From Membranipora membranacea (Eukaryota; Bryozoa; Gymnolaemata; Cheilostomatida; Membraniporidae), in the NCBI GenBank assembly GCA_914767715.1, contig OU612066.1:12841001-12905000 (forward strand): a stretch of DNA of 64,000 nt, in the 5' to 3' direction. Below, piece after piece: positions 47,941-61,300 of this stretch (positions are counted from its first letter, which is position 1; each line of letters opens with the position of its first letter). The position numbers were made by a program, and so were the translations under genes. The notes under the pieces were generated by a model. It made no database searches. It had not been told where the DNA came from and saw only the letters and a list, made by a program, of their open reading frames with translations.

Positions 47941-50900
47941 TTTGCAAGGCCATGCTAGATAAAAGGTCATTCCAACTCTACACACCCATAGGTGAAATAT
48001 AGACGTTTCCTGCATCCAGTAGTTGGATATGTATGAATGACCATTTTATCGACATTAACTTCCATTCTTGTTATTCTGTAGATTCCAGAGTGATGTTGTA
48101 AGAGCTGAACAAATATAACCTTAACCCGCTGCTCAACTAAGCCCTGCAACATGGCTTTAAACGCTCATTCAGGTAAAGTTTTCTATGAAAGTGTTCTTTG
48201 TGAATCTCTCACGTATAAGATTCATGTCAGGTTTCCAAGTACCTAGCAACGCATTGTGTTATTAGGCCTACTCTCCTTGAGGTTGACTATATGATTTTTG
48301 CCAATTTACATTGTTCTAAAATGTAATTCAGCGAAGAATCAGAAAACTCTAGCTCTAGCGACTGTATGTTTTATTAAAAAATTATCAACGAAGCAGTATG
48401 AACATATCAAAGAGTCTAGTGCTTCTTCCATACTGACAATGGTAGCAAAAATGTGCATTGTATTGAGAGCTGTTGTGCAGAGTATAATCCAGGAACATTA
48501 TGAAAGTTGTTGCTTACTGTAATCAAAAATCAATATATCATTAATTACTAATTTTGTTTTATTCTTTATTTGTAGCTGTGTACAGATTTACAGTTCTCTT
48601 CTTTAACTGTCTGCTGACTTTTGGGGCTTACTTCTGTTTTGACATGCCAAGTGTTCTTCAGACTCACTTCACTTGTGTAAGTTTCTCATATCTGGTAAAA
48701 TTCCCTTTGAATATTGATTCGATGTTTTGAAGCCTTCAAAGCCTTCTGAGCAATCCCGAATGTTTTAGGCAATCATTCATAACATCTGAAAATATATGTA
48801 TACAATGTGTACTTTTATTGCCTTGAACATCATCGTTCTGAATTTCTACACTCTAAAGGGCCTTCAGTAAGGAAGCAGCTCGAGGAGTGATTATGTGAGT
48901 GTCCAACTTGAGCCCTGAAAAGGTCAATCTTTGACAACAGAATAACTAGCCATTTGAATAAGGAATTTCTAATATATGATGCATGTATTTATCGGAGGGG
49001 AATTTCTCTTTCATGCTGCATAAATGTTTTATAAACTTTTGAGATTCTTTCAATGTGGCATATGTATAAACTGCTTTGCTGGCTCATAATATTTCATTGC
49101 TGCTACTTTCTTTAGGAGCTTTCTAATTAACATTCTGCGTCATAGGGACTAGACTTAATAGTCGGTATTTCACAATGGTAAATGGGAAGGTCAGTGAAGG
49201 GATTGAAAGGATAATGGTTGGAGTAAAGTGTCAGTCTTGACATTATGAGGGGAAGGGTGGATTTTCGGAATGGAAGGGATGCGGTTTTTCGTGACATGAC
49301 CACCACATTTTCAGTCTAGCCCTGATTGCGCTGTTCAATATATTTAGGTCTTACAATATTGAAACGTCTGATCAATTCATAACCTCTTAAGACTTTCTTT
49401 GATTACTACTTGCTGATTGCTCCATGTTTGTTTTCCAGGATGTCACACGTCCCGACACTAATGGTACAACATCAGCCACCACTACAATGTCGGCCAGCTC
49501 TAACGACAGCACTATGTGTGGAGGAGATTGTCTAGGCATGTCAGACAGTCAGTATAGTCTTCTCTACGCCATATATGCCTGGACTAATGCGGTGGTTGTT
49601 ATTGGTGCAGGTGTACTCATCGATAAGCTCGGCATCAGAGGTAAGCTTGCTATGCACTACAAAATTGAAGTTAACATTCCTCTGCATAGTCATTGCTCAG
49701 ATTGCAGATGGTCAACTACATCGCTTAACTTATGAGATTCCTAAACAAATTCCATAATACGCTCATATCTTTCGAAGACACAAATCCCATAGCTAGAACG
49801 TCAAAGTACGGTACTGTATTTTTTCTTTGTAGTTGGGCTGTTTTTATTTTCCTCGCTGTGCTTGGTTGGATCTATATTATTCGCTGTCGGTGCTCTATTC
49901 AAAGGATCAGCAGCTCTTTTACCAGTTATGCTGTTAGGACGTCTCTTGTTCGGGTCTGGTAACGGCTAACTCACAAGTAAGTTATGTTTAGAAATACCTA
50001 GAAATGAGATACATTAAACTTTTTAATGTTCTGAGGCGGGATTTCAAGTTTTAAGGCTTCAAGGGTAGCTGTTTTTAGTTGGAACTTGTTGCAATATGTA
50101 ATAAAATGACCCTAGCACTCAGTATTCTAAGTACTTTTCAAAATTGAAGTAAGAAAAAGCAAATACCATCATAAAAAAAGTGTGAATAAGAAAAATGTGG
50201 TGAATTTTCACCATTCACTCATTAGCAGATTAACAGAACATGCCTGACTTGCCACTAAATCAGATTAATGTAATTGCTAAATCACTCTTTTTGCATACCC
50301 TACAGCTAAGTCCAATAATGACAGCAAGCATCAAGCTACAAATTCAACAAGATATGTACATCTTGTAACAAGTGAATTTATTATTGTTTTTAGTTGTGCA
50401 GAATAAACTGACAGCGTTTTGGTTCAAGGACAAAGAGCTAGCCTTAGCCTTTGGTATCACTCTCGCCTTCTCAAGGTTGGGCAGTGTGCTCAACTTCATC
50501 CTCACAGAGACTTTCACAGATGCTTTTGGGCTAAAATTGACGCTATTGGGCAGTGAGTTCTGTCTCTTTTGTGTGGACTTACCATATTTCAGCTTTCTAG
50601 GCTATTTTCTTGCTCTGCAATTGTACTGTCGAAGCTCTCAACAACTTTTGTTATTGACACAAACATACCTTTTACTATAATCATTCAAAGATTCCAGAGT
50701 ATTGTGTTGCCAGTGAAATCTGTGATCTATTATTTCACATCTGATATCTGAGTTTGGCACTCTTGCATCTTTCAATGACGATTACCATTTGATTTTTTTA
50801 GGCTGCATCCTTGTTGGAATCGGGTTTACATCAGCGATTGTTGTATCAATACTGGATAAAGCTGGGGCTGAACAACTCGGACAATCTGATGCCATCAAAG

Positions 50901-52161
50901 AACAATCAAAGCGAGTGGTGTGTCACACCTACTTTATATTTGTTGTCACAAAGGTAATATGACATTAAGGGTGTCATCTCTGCTGTTTATATGTGGAGCT
51001 CATATACTTGTTTCATTATTTTCCAACCTGATTTCGATCATTGCTCTGTTGATAGATTATATCAGTGGGAGCAATTAACATTGAACATTAAAAATCGTAA
51101 TTTGAATTAGTTCATGCGGAAATATGTATTTGTGAAGTATTGACATGCTGGTCCTATTCAACTTCTATTCTGGAGCAGACTACAGGCTTCCTAGTAGATG
51201 CTCAATAAAAGTTTGAGTACTTGGGTAGTTTAAGTTCTCAATCGGTTCCGGGGTTACTGGTAGTAGCATTTCATTTTTAAAATGGTTGATAATGAAACCC
51301 CACTTTCAGTAATCTTGGCACAGTTTGAGCACTTAAACTAGGTACTTTAAATACACTAGGAGGTCTTACAACTCCCTGAGGTCTGTAAATTAGGCAACTT
51401 TGCGACTAGGAGTGTGAGCTTTGGCTTGCTTTTTCAACATCAAGTGATCAGATAGAGATTTTGGCAGTTATCCATTATAAGACAGCTATTAAATTTGTTT
51501 CAACAAACATCTACTAGGTCTTACAATTAGCATAATTTGTTACAGAGAATAAGAGATGTCAAAGACTTCACATTGAGCTTCTGGCTGCTCAGTCTCACTA
51601 TTGTATTCTTCTATAATGGAGTGTTCCCATTCGTCGCTGATGCCAGGTTAGTGTAATTCAAATAAAGGTCTATTTGACAAGAAGAAATGTAGAGGGCCCG
51701 ACAGGATTTAATTGTTAAACGGTCCTAAGGTGATACAATGGCTCATTTCATTTGTGGCTAAAAACTCAGTAGTTTCAGCGGTATTGACTTTGAGATAATC
51801 AGGAAGGTTGTTTAAGACCGGATTTTGCAATTATGTTGTCATGTTGTCTTGAATAAATCTTAAATTTTCAGAACGTGTCTTTGAAGTCATGACCTTGAAT
51901 TGACATGTGACTAATTGCTCTATCAGATGTTATCTATTTGCAGTAAATTCATCAGTACAAAATACCAGTTCTCAAATGATAAGACACCTTCATACATAGC
52001 TGGAGCAGTGTATGATTGTAGTATGCTGTTGTCTCCATTCCTTGTTGGTGCTATTGTAAGTAAACGCATTTCTAAATTATTTCTCATACTGATCGAGTAT
52101 ATGAGATAATTTTTCATGTAGGTATGTCAAAAACTCATTATTGAAATGGTATCTTCAACTT

Positions 52162-52196
52162 ATATTCAATAATATACCTGGTATATTATTGAATAT
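52162..52196. repeat. Perfect palindrome in type 1 intron 8 (copy D)
   Basis: Same 17-bp-arm palindrome as in copies A and C. Confidence 0.75.
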
Positions 52197-52741
52197 TCTG
52201 GAAAAGCTTTAGTAGGACAAAAGTTGCCATACCTATACCTTGTATGGTAAGATTGATACTGTTTCTTATTGCAGGATATCGTGGGGAAAAGAGTCTATCT
52301 TGCATTACTCTGTGCCACATTGACTATTCCAGTGTTCGGTATACTGGCATTCACATCATGGTATCCACTTATCGCTACACTTTGGTTGGGAATTACCTAC
52401 TCCTTTGCAGCTGTAAGTTTTCTCATTGTCATTCCAATATCTGTGATAACCAAACAGACTTCACTTACTGAATGTAATTGGTGGCTTCAGACTTACTTTT
52501 CTGACATCTGCAGCTTTTGGATTAGATTAGATTTTCTTAGATCGCAGAGGTTTCTGAATATCTTTTTTTTGCAAAAACCATGAAATAAGTAGATAATAGA
52601 TTGACCTGCGTCTGAAATCCTCAATTATAACACTGCATATCATAGTATATATTTAGCAGACTGAGCTGAAGGCCTGTCTATGTCTATGCTGTCTATGTCT
52701 ATGTTGTAACGTCTTGAGGTTGGCCTTATTATGTTATTGTG

Positions 52742-53094
52742 ATTGTATTGCAAGAGCAAATGAGCAGATCCTTGGCTATCAAGCGACAGGTCCCACTCTT
52801 GTCTCTAGGGATTTACCACGGCTTCTTCTTACCCATAAATCACAAAAACTCAGAACAACTGCAACCAACAACTCTCACAAATCACACATATCTCAATCTC
52901 AGACACCTCTCATAATCACAACACAGACTGATGGTACATACTCATCCTTCTAACATCAAGGATATGTTCTATCAGTATTAATCAAAATTGCCCAGGGGTC
53001 TTTGAGCACCATAGGTGTCAATCGCCTGTTCTCTGGAGAGTACGGTCTCATACCACTACCCTCCCCCCACATAAGACAAGACATTGTATTGCAA
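52742..53094 (+). mobile_element. tRNA-related SINE-like insertion (copy D)
   Basis: The element at 52754-53082 is flanked by perfect attgtattgcaa repeats (52742-52753 and 53083-53094). Like copy A it lacks the B-box motif present in copy C. Confidence 0.65.
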
Positions 53095-54414
53095 ATTCTG
53101 CTGTTGAGCAAATTTTAGCTGGTGTCTTAATAAAAGACTCCGTTCATTTCTTTTCAGTCATCTACTTGGTCATCCATTCCACTTGTTGTGAAGGATTCTG
53201 TAGTCGGCACAGCTATGGGTATAACTACTTCCATGCAGATGATTGGAATTGGCCTGTGTAATGTTATTGTTGGTGCTCTTCTAGGAGACGATAAGGGGTA
53301 AGCAAAACAGACTTCATGTATAAACTTGTCATTGCATTTCAAAGTGTTGTTTGAGAATTGATATTAACTAATAACTATATAACTATAAGCCTGACACGCC
53401 AATGAATAGCAGTAAGATGCCATTATTAATTAGTTGCCAGCCTCAAATGATCAGATTCACCAAAAGATTAATTCGTTTGAAGCAGCATCGCAATAAATCT
53501 TACTCTTCACCGAGTTCTCCTTTATGTGTGTTCCAGTCTCACAATCAAACTTACCACTCACCTAATTCTCCTCTCTTTGTCAGGGTATCACAAGATGAGA
53601 AGTTATTGAGATGGAAGTATGTGATGATATTCCTGCTAGGAAACACTCTTGCCTGTGTGCTGTGTGCATTTTTACTCAATCTCAATGATAAGAGGAAGGT
53701 TAGTCTACCAGCAACACACGTGACCATTCACTTGCTGCGCTTTTGATTTGTCAAGATCTTATCACGTTTTGTAGTGGTTGATCAGAGAGGAAGTTAGGTC
53801 CGTCTATGTCTCCCTTCGGTTTTTATTTTTTTACATTTTTGATTATTTTGACACATTCGGAAGAACATCATTTTAATGATGAAGATTGTTGTCAATAAAT
53901 GTATAGAAAGAAAAGAAAATTGTGGGAGTTATCCATTGCTTGATGTTGGGTGGACAACTCACTGTCAATATTTATAAAGAGCCAGCACTAAACTAGTACA
54001 AAAAAACCTTTAACCTCTAATATGTACTTAAATCCTGCTTACAGAAAGGGATACTGAACATCAGCAGGTCTCAGAAGAAGGAGAGGGAGATGCAGATAAG
54101 GAGAGATCAGTATACATCATCTACATCATCAGCTGACAGTGAGACTGATAGGTGAGAGAAAGAGATTGTTTTTATTGCATATCATCAATGATGAAGCAAA
54201 ATTATGGTATCTGTGATAAGGCGTTGTCATTTAGAAGTCTGGTATGCAACAGTGAGAAGAAACGAGTTGTGCGGCACTTCGCTGATAGAAAATGTTTTCC
54301 TACCTGGAACATAATGTTTGTATTAAAAATATGCTCTTTGTCATTAATACCAGGTTACTACCAGGTGGTCCTAGAGAGGGTGTGCAGAGCGACTACAGGA
54401 CTATCGACAGCTGA

Positions 54415-55366
54415 GCTATATACATATAACTACTACTGATGGAAGATTATGCTCAATTCTGTAATTCTCTACTCGTTACAAGTTATAAAACCAAGGAGTA
54501 AAACTCTGTGGTGAAACCTTGAATGTAATTGTTATGACAAACTTAAGGTTCTGTACAATATCAATAACTACATGATCATGATCTCGCATGTTCTGCCAAC
54601 TCATAATTGTTTTTTTTTGCATTTTTATCTGTATTGAGCAACGTACAAAAGTTTTGTACAATTTTACCTAGCAAAGCTCTGATCAAGAACTATTGTGCAA
54701 CTGCAAATATTACATGATTTCTTAGTATTAAATGAAATATACTTATATCATTGAATGCCTTCTCCAGAAATTTTCGTATACACAAAATACTATAGTTATT
54801 TGTATATGGCATGGCAGTATGTCATCTTCACCATGCAAATCTTATCCTCATATCAACCAGTAATATGTCGTTATATTAGCATGCGGAGCTTATTTCACTT
54901 CTCAATCTCTTCACCACCTTCAACATTGTACATCTCAATAACAGGTGAACTGAATTGTTGATGCTTCAACCAATGGGCTGGTGTGATCTCGTGTCTCACC
55001 GGCATGTCATTTACGTGGGCCCAGCCTTAATCGTATTCACTATTTTTTTAGTGCACTCTGATTAATGCAAGGTTACTCTATTAAGAATTATAAGTATGGA
55101 AGGCTATATGCACCAGTGGATTTGCTCATAATTTATATTGATAAAGAATTTATCCTCTTACCTCAGCCCATCATGCCAGAAATAGTTATACTATTAGACA
55201 GGTACCTGCATCTAGTAGTTAGGTGTACTCAATATCGTTAGTTTTCGGACAATCCTTTACTTGAATATCAATTTATCATGTTGGTTATAGTGTGATGCTC
55301 TGAAATTTGATCGCCCATCCTCCTGCAATATAGTTTCTGTTCCCGCGGACTAACTCACCCTGCAAA
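54415..55366. other. Intergenic spacer between copy D and copy E
   Basis: This spacer matches that at 6130-6709 except for 374 bp (54473-54846) found only here. The extra piece has no recognisable gene; it may be an insertion here or a deletion in unit I. Confidence 0.55.
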
Positions 55367-58300
55367 ATGGCGTTCACCGCTCATTCAGGTAGGTTTTTAG
55401 CGATCTATTTTGTAAATTGTATATTGTGTGCCAACAAATAATACTGAATTCAGATCCGCATATGCCCTACTGTAACCCCGGTGACCTACTGTTCCATTTT
55501 CCCAGCTGTAACTGCTCCTCTTGTACGCTTCTCAAAAGAAGTTCAGCAGAATATCAGAAAGCCATAGTGGTACTTTTTCGTTCATACTAAGGCAATGGAC
55601 AATCATTTTCTAAGAAACTATCACTATTTCCCATGTCCAAATTTGACAGTGTGCCCAGTGGATTTTTGTATTCTTTGTTTCCATTCTCCCAAACTTGTTA
55701 TAAATTTTATTTAATGAAATGAAGCTTCTCATAGCTGTGAACATTGCCCCAGATGACACAGGGATGCCGTGCCATGCTTAACCCACATGGTCCCAGTCTT
55801 GTGTTCACATTTCAAAATTCATCTAAGATTAGCAATGTTGTGTTAGGTTTATCTTGGATAATAATTTGCATGTGTTTACATTGTCTGGGATAACAGTTTG
55901 ACATTGTACACGGTTCAATGCTAGATATAGGTCATGCTTATTGATTAGTCCCAAATAATCCCAGTTATCATATTCACATAGTACCTTGTTAAACCCATGC
56001 ACTGCAACGTTGGAATTAACTGCCAGACTTTCCAGTTGCAGCCCCCCCCCCCCCCCACAATTAGGCCAGAAGCAGCTATATTATAAGTTGTTATGGCACG
56101 TACAATATTTGATGGCAGGATACCGATCAGGTTTTATAATTCATTGGTGTATGTTCTGCAGAATTCACCGGGTGTACCCAGTTGTAATGGTCATTTTTAG
56201 AAATTAAAAGGTGTTTTGTCTTTTGCATTATATGTGTGGGGATTCATAATTCCTACTAATGAACTAACTCGTATGCAAAACGCTCTGATCTTCACGAAAT
56301 TTCAGGTTGAAATTGCATTGTGTGATTTTGTTGACATGACAATTGATTCACCAAGTAAACTTGCAGAAGTCTGCTCCTATAAGACCAGCACAAATTGAAA
56401 ATTTCAATTGATTTATGTCCAACTTCTTATGAGACTAATTTGACATTGCATGGTCTTAACACTGCTGTCTTGGGGTAATTACAAACAATATTTATGATGT
56501 TTCAATTGCCTCGTATGTCATTTTTCGACTGGAAACCTTTTGCATAACACATGAGAAAAGAGTTCAATGAGTGCCTCACTTTTCAGAACGAAACTCAACT
56601 GTCAGAGTCTGAAATCAATCACTACTAAAGATGGTTCACAAATACTGACTATCTGAGAGCCTGGTGTCATTTGTTTGTGGGAACATAAAGAAGTTCTGAC
56701 ACAAGACTTTAATGTGGCTTTGCAACGCCAACTGATAAAAGCCATAGATATTAAAACTGTTTTTATATCTATGATAAAGGCACATTTTTTCAACTTAGAT
56801 ATGTCAGCGTCGCATCTTTTCCTAACATGCAAATGACATGATATGGGAATATGCGGTAGCGCTGTCTCAGACAACCACCTCATGCAATGATAAAGCATAT
56901 ATTATGTTGAACCCAGGACTATAGTCTTGACTTCTACCAACTGCATCATACTCTTCCAACTAATCACAATAGATCACAATAGATAGTGTGAATATTTGGG
57001 ATATGCAGTAATGCTGCCGCTGACCTCTTCAACTGGGTAAACACTTTTTTCCTACATCAAAATTGTCTCATGCTATCACTCACACGTCTTACTACTAGGC
57101 TGCTTTTTGTCTTGTTCTCGTGGAGATGTCGTGCTGACGCTGACCACCTTTTGACATGACATGTGATAGAATGTCTTGTGAAAATTATACATATAGTCGT
57201 GTTTTCCGCTGTCCATATTAAACACTTAGTATTTCACTTACCTAACCGATTGAGAGAAAGATATTTCACTCATTGAAAGCAATTCTTAGAAGAAATGAGG
57301 ATATGCTGCGGCGCTGCCGCTGACACGATTGCGACAAAGGGCACACCCATATTTTATTGATTCAACACGTTGTTTCACATTAGAAACACCTTTAATTAAG
57401 AACTTAACATTTCACTTACTATATGCAATTTTGAGAACATTTGCGGATATGCTGCGGATATGCTGCCGCAAGACAGTAGTCTTAGACCACACAATATCAC
57501 ACTAGCCTCATAAAGGTCTGACAATATACTATTTGAATTTTATTTCAATTTGTGCTGATCTAACACAAGCAGACTTCTACAAGTTCACTTGGTAAATAAA
57601 TTGGAAAGTGAACAAAATCCCCACAATGCAGTTTCAACCCAGAATTCCCTGAAGATAAGAACATTTTGCATATGAGTTAGTTCATTAGCAGGAGTTATGT
57701 CCCCACACATATAATGTTAAAACAAAACACATTTTAATTTCCAAATATGACCACTACAACTGGGTACACCCGGTGAATTTTACAAAACAAACACCAATGA
57801 AGATTAAAACGTGATCAGTATCCTGCCATCAAAAGTTGTCCGTGCCATTATTTTATAGAGCAGTTATTGCGAGGCTGCTTCTGGCCTAAATGGCTTACTA
57901 TTTCATCAAAAATGTCATAAAACTTTTACCAGTTTATGATGGCATTGTTAGAACTAACAACATGTACGTTACAAGCATTACTGAAGCCCTGTGTCTTCCA
58001 ATACATAGCAGCACTGATGCGGATTAGATCAAGTTTTTTTCAATTTGCCTGCATCTGGAGTTGCTTCTATTCTACTGGTGGCCTGACGCTGATATTTTGA
58101 AGGGTGAGAAACTCTAAACAATAAAATGCAGGCAAATGGTTCATACCTGATCTACATGCGCTTCACTACTACAATAATTTTCTTAAAATTACCTGAGTTA
58201 TTCAACCGCTAAAGGTTTTTTCTGTTTCCAGGTAACGGTTATTTAAAGGGCAACCAGGGTTTCATTGATTAATAGCAGATTGCACCTCCTGCATGGGGAA

Positions 58301-61300
58301 AAGTACAAAATCTAATTTGTTATGGATGATTATTCAGCCAGAATTCTTGTGAAACATTTCATCCATCAGGTACTCAAACTCAGCTAAAATAGAAAACCAT
58401 AGAGCAGTTTCCTGTTCCTGTTATTATTAAGCCTGTGCTCTATCATATCATTACACCAATGTCTTGCAACCTTCCCTAAACTGAAGTGTTACCGAGCTTA
58501 GAGTCAGCAACTACTTTGAGTTTGCATCGCGCAATGCACAAAGCTGATGCTGCCTATCACATTATTTACTACCCATTAATGCATTGCTTCGAAACCTTGG
58601 TTGCCCTTTAATTCGAAAAAGGTGATGGGCCATTACACATAACTGTTCAGTTTATCACCATGACTTTGTGACATAAATCATAATGTTCTTTTTATGTGAA
58701 GGAGAAGGGAGCTATCATTCATAATTTCATAATTCATATTTTTAAAAAACCACATACAGCTGAACGATAACATTATGTTAAAATTGCTTTCCTCAGTAGT
58801 TCAATCAGCCCTTTACCGGCCAAAAATCTTTAGTTTCTACTGATATGGAACGGTCGCTGGGGACCCTATCTCTTTACTGTTCCCAAATCAAGAAGTTAGA
58901 TTACATTTACTGATTATACTATTACACACTATACCTATCAATGCTTATATCATATTTAGTTTAAATAGTTTAAACTACCGCTGTCACTCAGGCAAATTCC
59001 ATTGAATTCCGTATAGCTCCAAGATAACTAATTGAGGTTTATATCTCAGAATTGCACAAACTGATTTTCAAAATCTGGGTATGAAGTCATTGTACTACTG
59101 ATGACGCCATTATTTTAGACTGAGCTCACCAAAACCCCAACACAATGACTATTCAGTTTATAGTTAAATCATTGTTCTGTTATAGAACGATAGCTGTACA
59201 TTCAGAGAGCTGTACCAAGGACAGGTGGCGCGTATAACAAAACAGTAATCGCCACCAATCTCAGATTTAATCACTATATTGAAATTCCCATGTATATTTT
59301 GCAGCTTCGTACAGATATACAGTTCTCCTCTTCACATGTCTGCTGACTTTTGGGACCTACTTCTGTATTGATATGCCCAGTGTTCTTCAAACACATTTCA
59401 CTTGTGTGAGTGTCTAATATCTTAACTAAGGTATTGAAACTTGTAGTTGGATTCTGTGTGTTTGTAACAGAGATTAATTTTAAATAATCTGAGCAATCTA
59501 TCATCATATACAGTCGATCTAAATGAGGCCAACATTAATGAAAATCTGATGGATATTTTTCAGAATTTGACATGTTCAGACAATGATAATGCTACGACTT
59601 ATAGTACAGCAGCAGCCACCACTGCAATGTCCAACACAAACAACAGCACTATGTGTGGGGGAGATTGTCTAGGCATGTCAGACAGTCAGTATAATCTTCT
59701 CTATGCCATATATGCCTGGCCAAATGCTGTTTTTGTCATCGGTGCAGGCATACTTATTGATAAGCTAGGCATCAGGGGTAAGGCTTAAGGCTTAAATATT
59801 GAGCATGGCTTCTGCATTATGTTTTTTGCTGTTGCAGCCGATCATCACAACTAATCAAATCTAATATGCTATATGACCTTATGTAATGAAAACAATTAAA
59901 GTTGGTGAATGCTGATATTATCTGACAATGTCTTGGTATTCCACATAATATTCAGCTCGTTTCTTACCTGTGTAAAGCTAATTGTATGGAATGCAGATTG
60001 TAAATATTCATCTCAGGCCGCAGTAAATGAGCAATCAGGGCTTTCGACAGTAAGGTTGATCACTGAAAATAAAGGCTATCTCTATTTGAATTCTACAATC
60101 GCATCTCTCCAGTATTACCATTTTTTCAACCTTTAATGCCTTACCCACGTCCATTTGCTCAACAACAAAAACAACAAAAACATATACATAAATACTGATA
60201 ATATTACAAATGCGGTTATGATTAAAACATACATCACGCAAGTACTTTCTATGTTTGGTCTGAATAATGTTTTTTCCTTTTTTTAATTTTGTTTTTGGCA
60301 TTGTTCAAACAACATCTTGATTAGAAATGATTTACAGTCTAAGCTAGTTATTCTGAATCCTGCTAATACAAAATTCCTGTGAATTCAGACACCTGAAAGT
60401 GGTCGCAGCTCTGCCAATGGTTTTTACAGGCTGTTCATTCGAAGTTGTAACTGTAATTCAAAGTTATCTTCTCAGACCAAGGAAGAAAGTAACTCCATAT
60501 TCAGTTGGTTGTTTGTGACAAAGCAGACAATATGAGTGATCATGATCTGGATTAAGCACTCACAAACAAAGATGCCAACCGCGCTTTTCACTGTTCACTC
60601 AGTCATCAGTGTTTTATTTCCATTACCACTTGCAAAGCATGATGCCACGATTGAAATGTTTCTCTATATTGAAAAGAAAGTCTATTTCTCAAATTTCTGG
60701 AATTAGTTAAAAAATTTCCGCGAGCTAGCATTTTTATAATTGGAACAATTCTTGATTGGAAACAATTTCTTGGGTCCCCTGGAGTCTGAATTGAGTGTCA
60801 TACATTACGAGGGGTGAAGATGCAGTCGTAGAATTCATATTGTACAAAAGATTGTCCTCTATGATAAATTTAGCGAACAAATTCAGAAATAAAGAACAAA
60901 TTGCTGAATTATTTTATCTTTGTAGTTGGACTGCTTTTATTCTCCTCCCTGTGCTTGATTGGTTCTATATTATTGGCTGTCGGTGCTCTGTTCCAAGGAT
61001 CAGCAGCTCTTTTACCAGTGATGTTATTAGGACGTCTTCTGTTTGGGTGTGGTAACGGCTCACTCACAAGTAAGTGTTTGTATGGTAATAATTTACTGCC
61101 GAGAAAACACTTTAGAATTCAATTATTTTCTATAGGAATGATTATTAAAGACTACCCAAAGACCAAAGGATGTTATAGCCAGGCAGTTACTTATGATAAT
61201 GTTGTGATGGACTTGCATGGTTAAAAAATTCAATACTCTACTTGACATGAATTATTGATGGAAAGAGTGCCTTCCATCAGGGAAGGTAACTCTCATTCTC

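Larger units (their letters stand above)
30298..48150 (+). repeat. Higher-order duplication unit II (shortened)
   Basis: Same order as unit I, but the end of type 1 and the start of type 2 are missing, replaced by the fusion at ~35274. Its linker lacks the apple/PAN ORF and two LDLa exons but keeps a second fucolectin-like exon that unit I lacks. Confidence 0.85.
48151..54414 (+). pseudogene. Copy D: type 1 MFSD1-like transporter with a single nonsense codon
   Basis: Thirteen exons: 48151-48172, 48576-48676, 49439-49640, 49833-49976, 50394-50552, 50802-50917, 51546-51646, 51944-52055, 52275-52412, 53158-53297, 53584-53698, 54045-54151 and 54354-54414. Joined they give 1518 nt (505 codons) with one interruption: TAA at 49967-49969 in exon 4, replacing Ser in the conserved FGSGNGS segment at the end of TM4. 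A GT 18 nt upstream of the normal exon 4 donor is in the same phase, so its use would skip the stop. Other changes are Cys to Arg in the luminal loop (VTRPD), Gly to Val in exon 9 (KRVYL), and a weaker exon 6 donor (gtgtgt). The C terminus has ETDRLLP, encoded across the exon 12/13 junction, and a YRTI tyrosine-type signal. It could be a functional gene with altered splicing, but pseudogene is the safer call. Confidence 0.75.
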
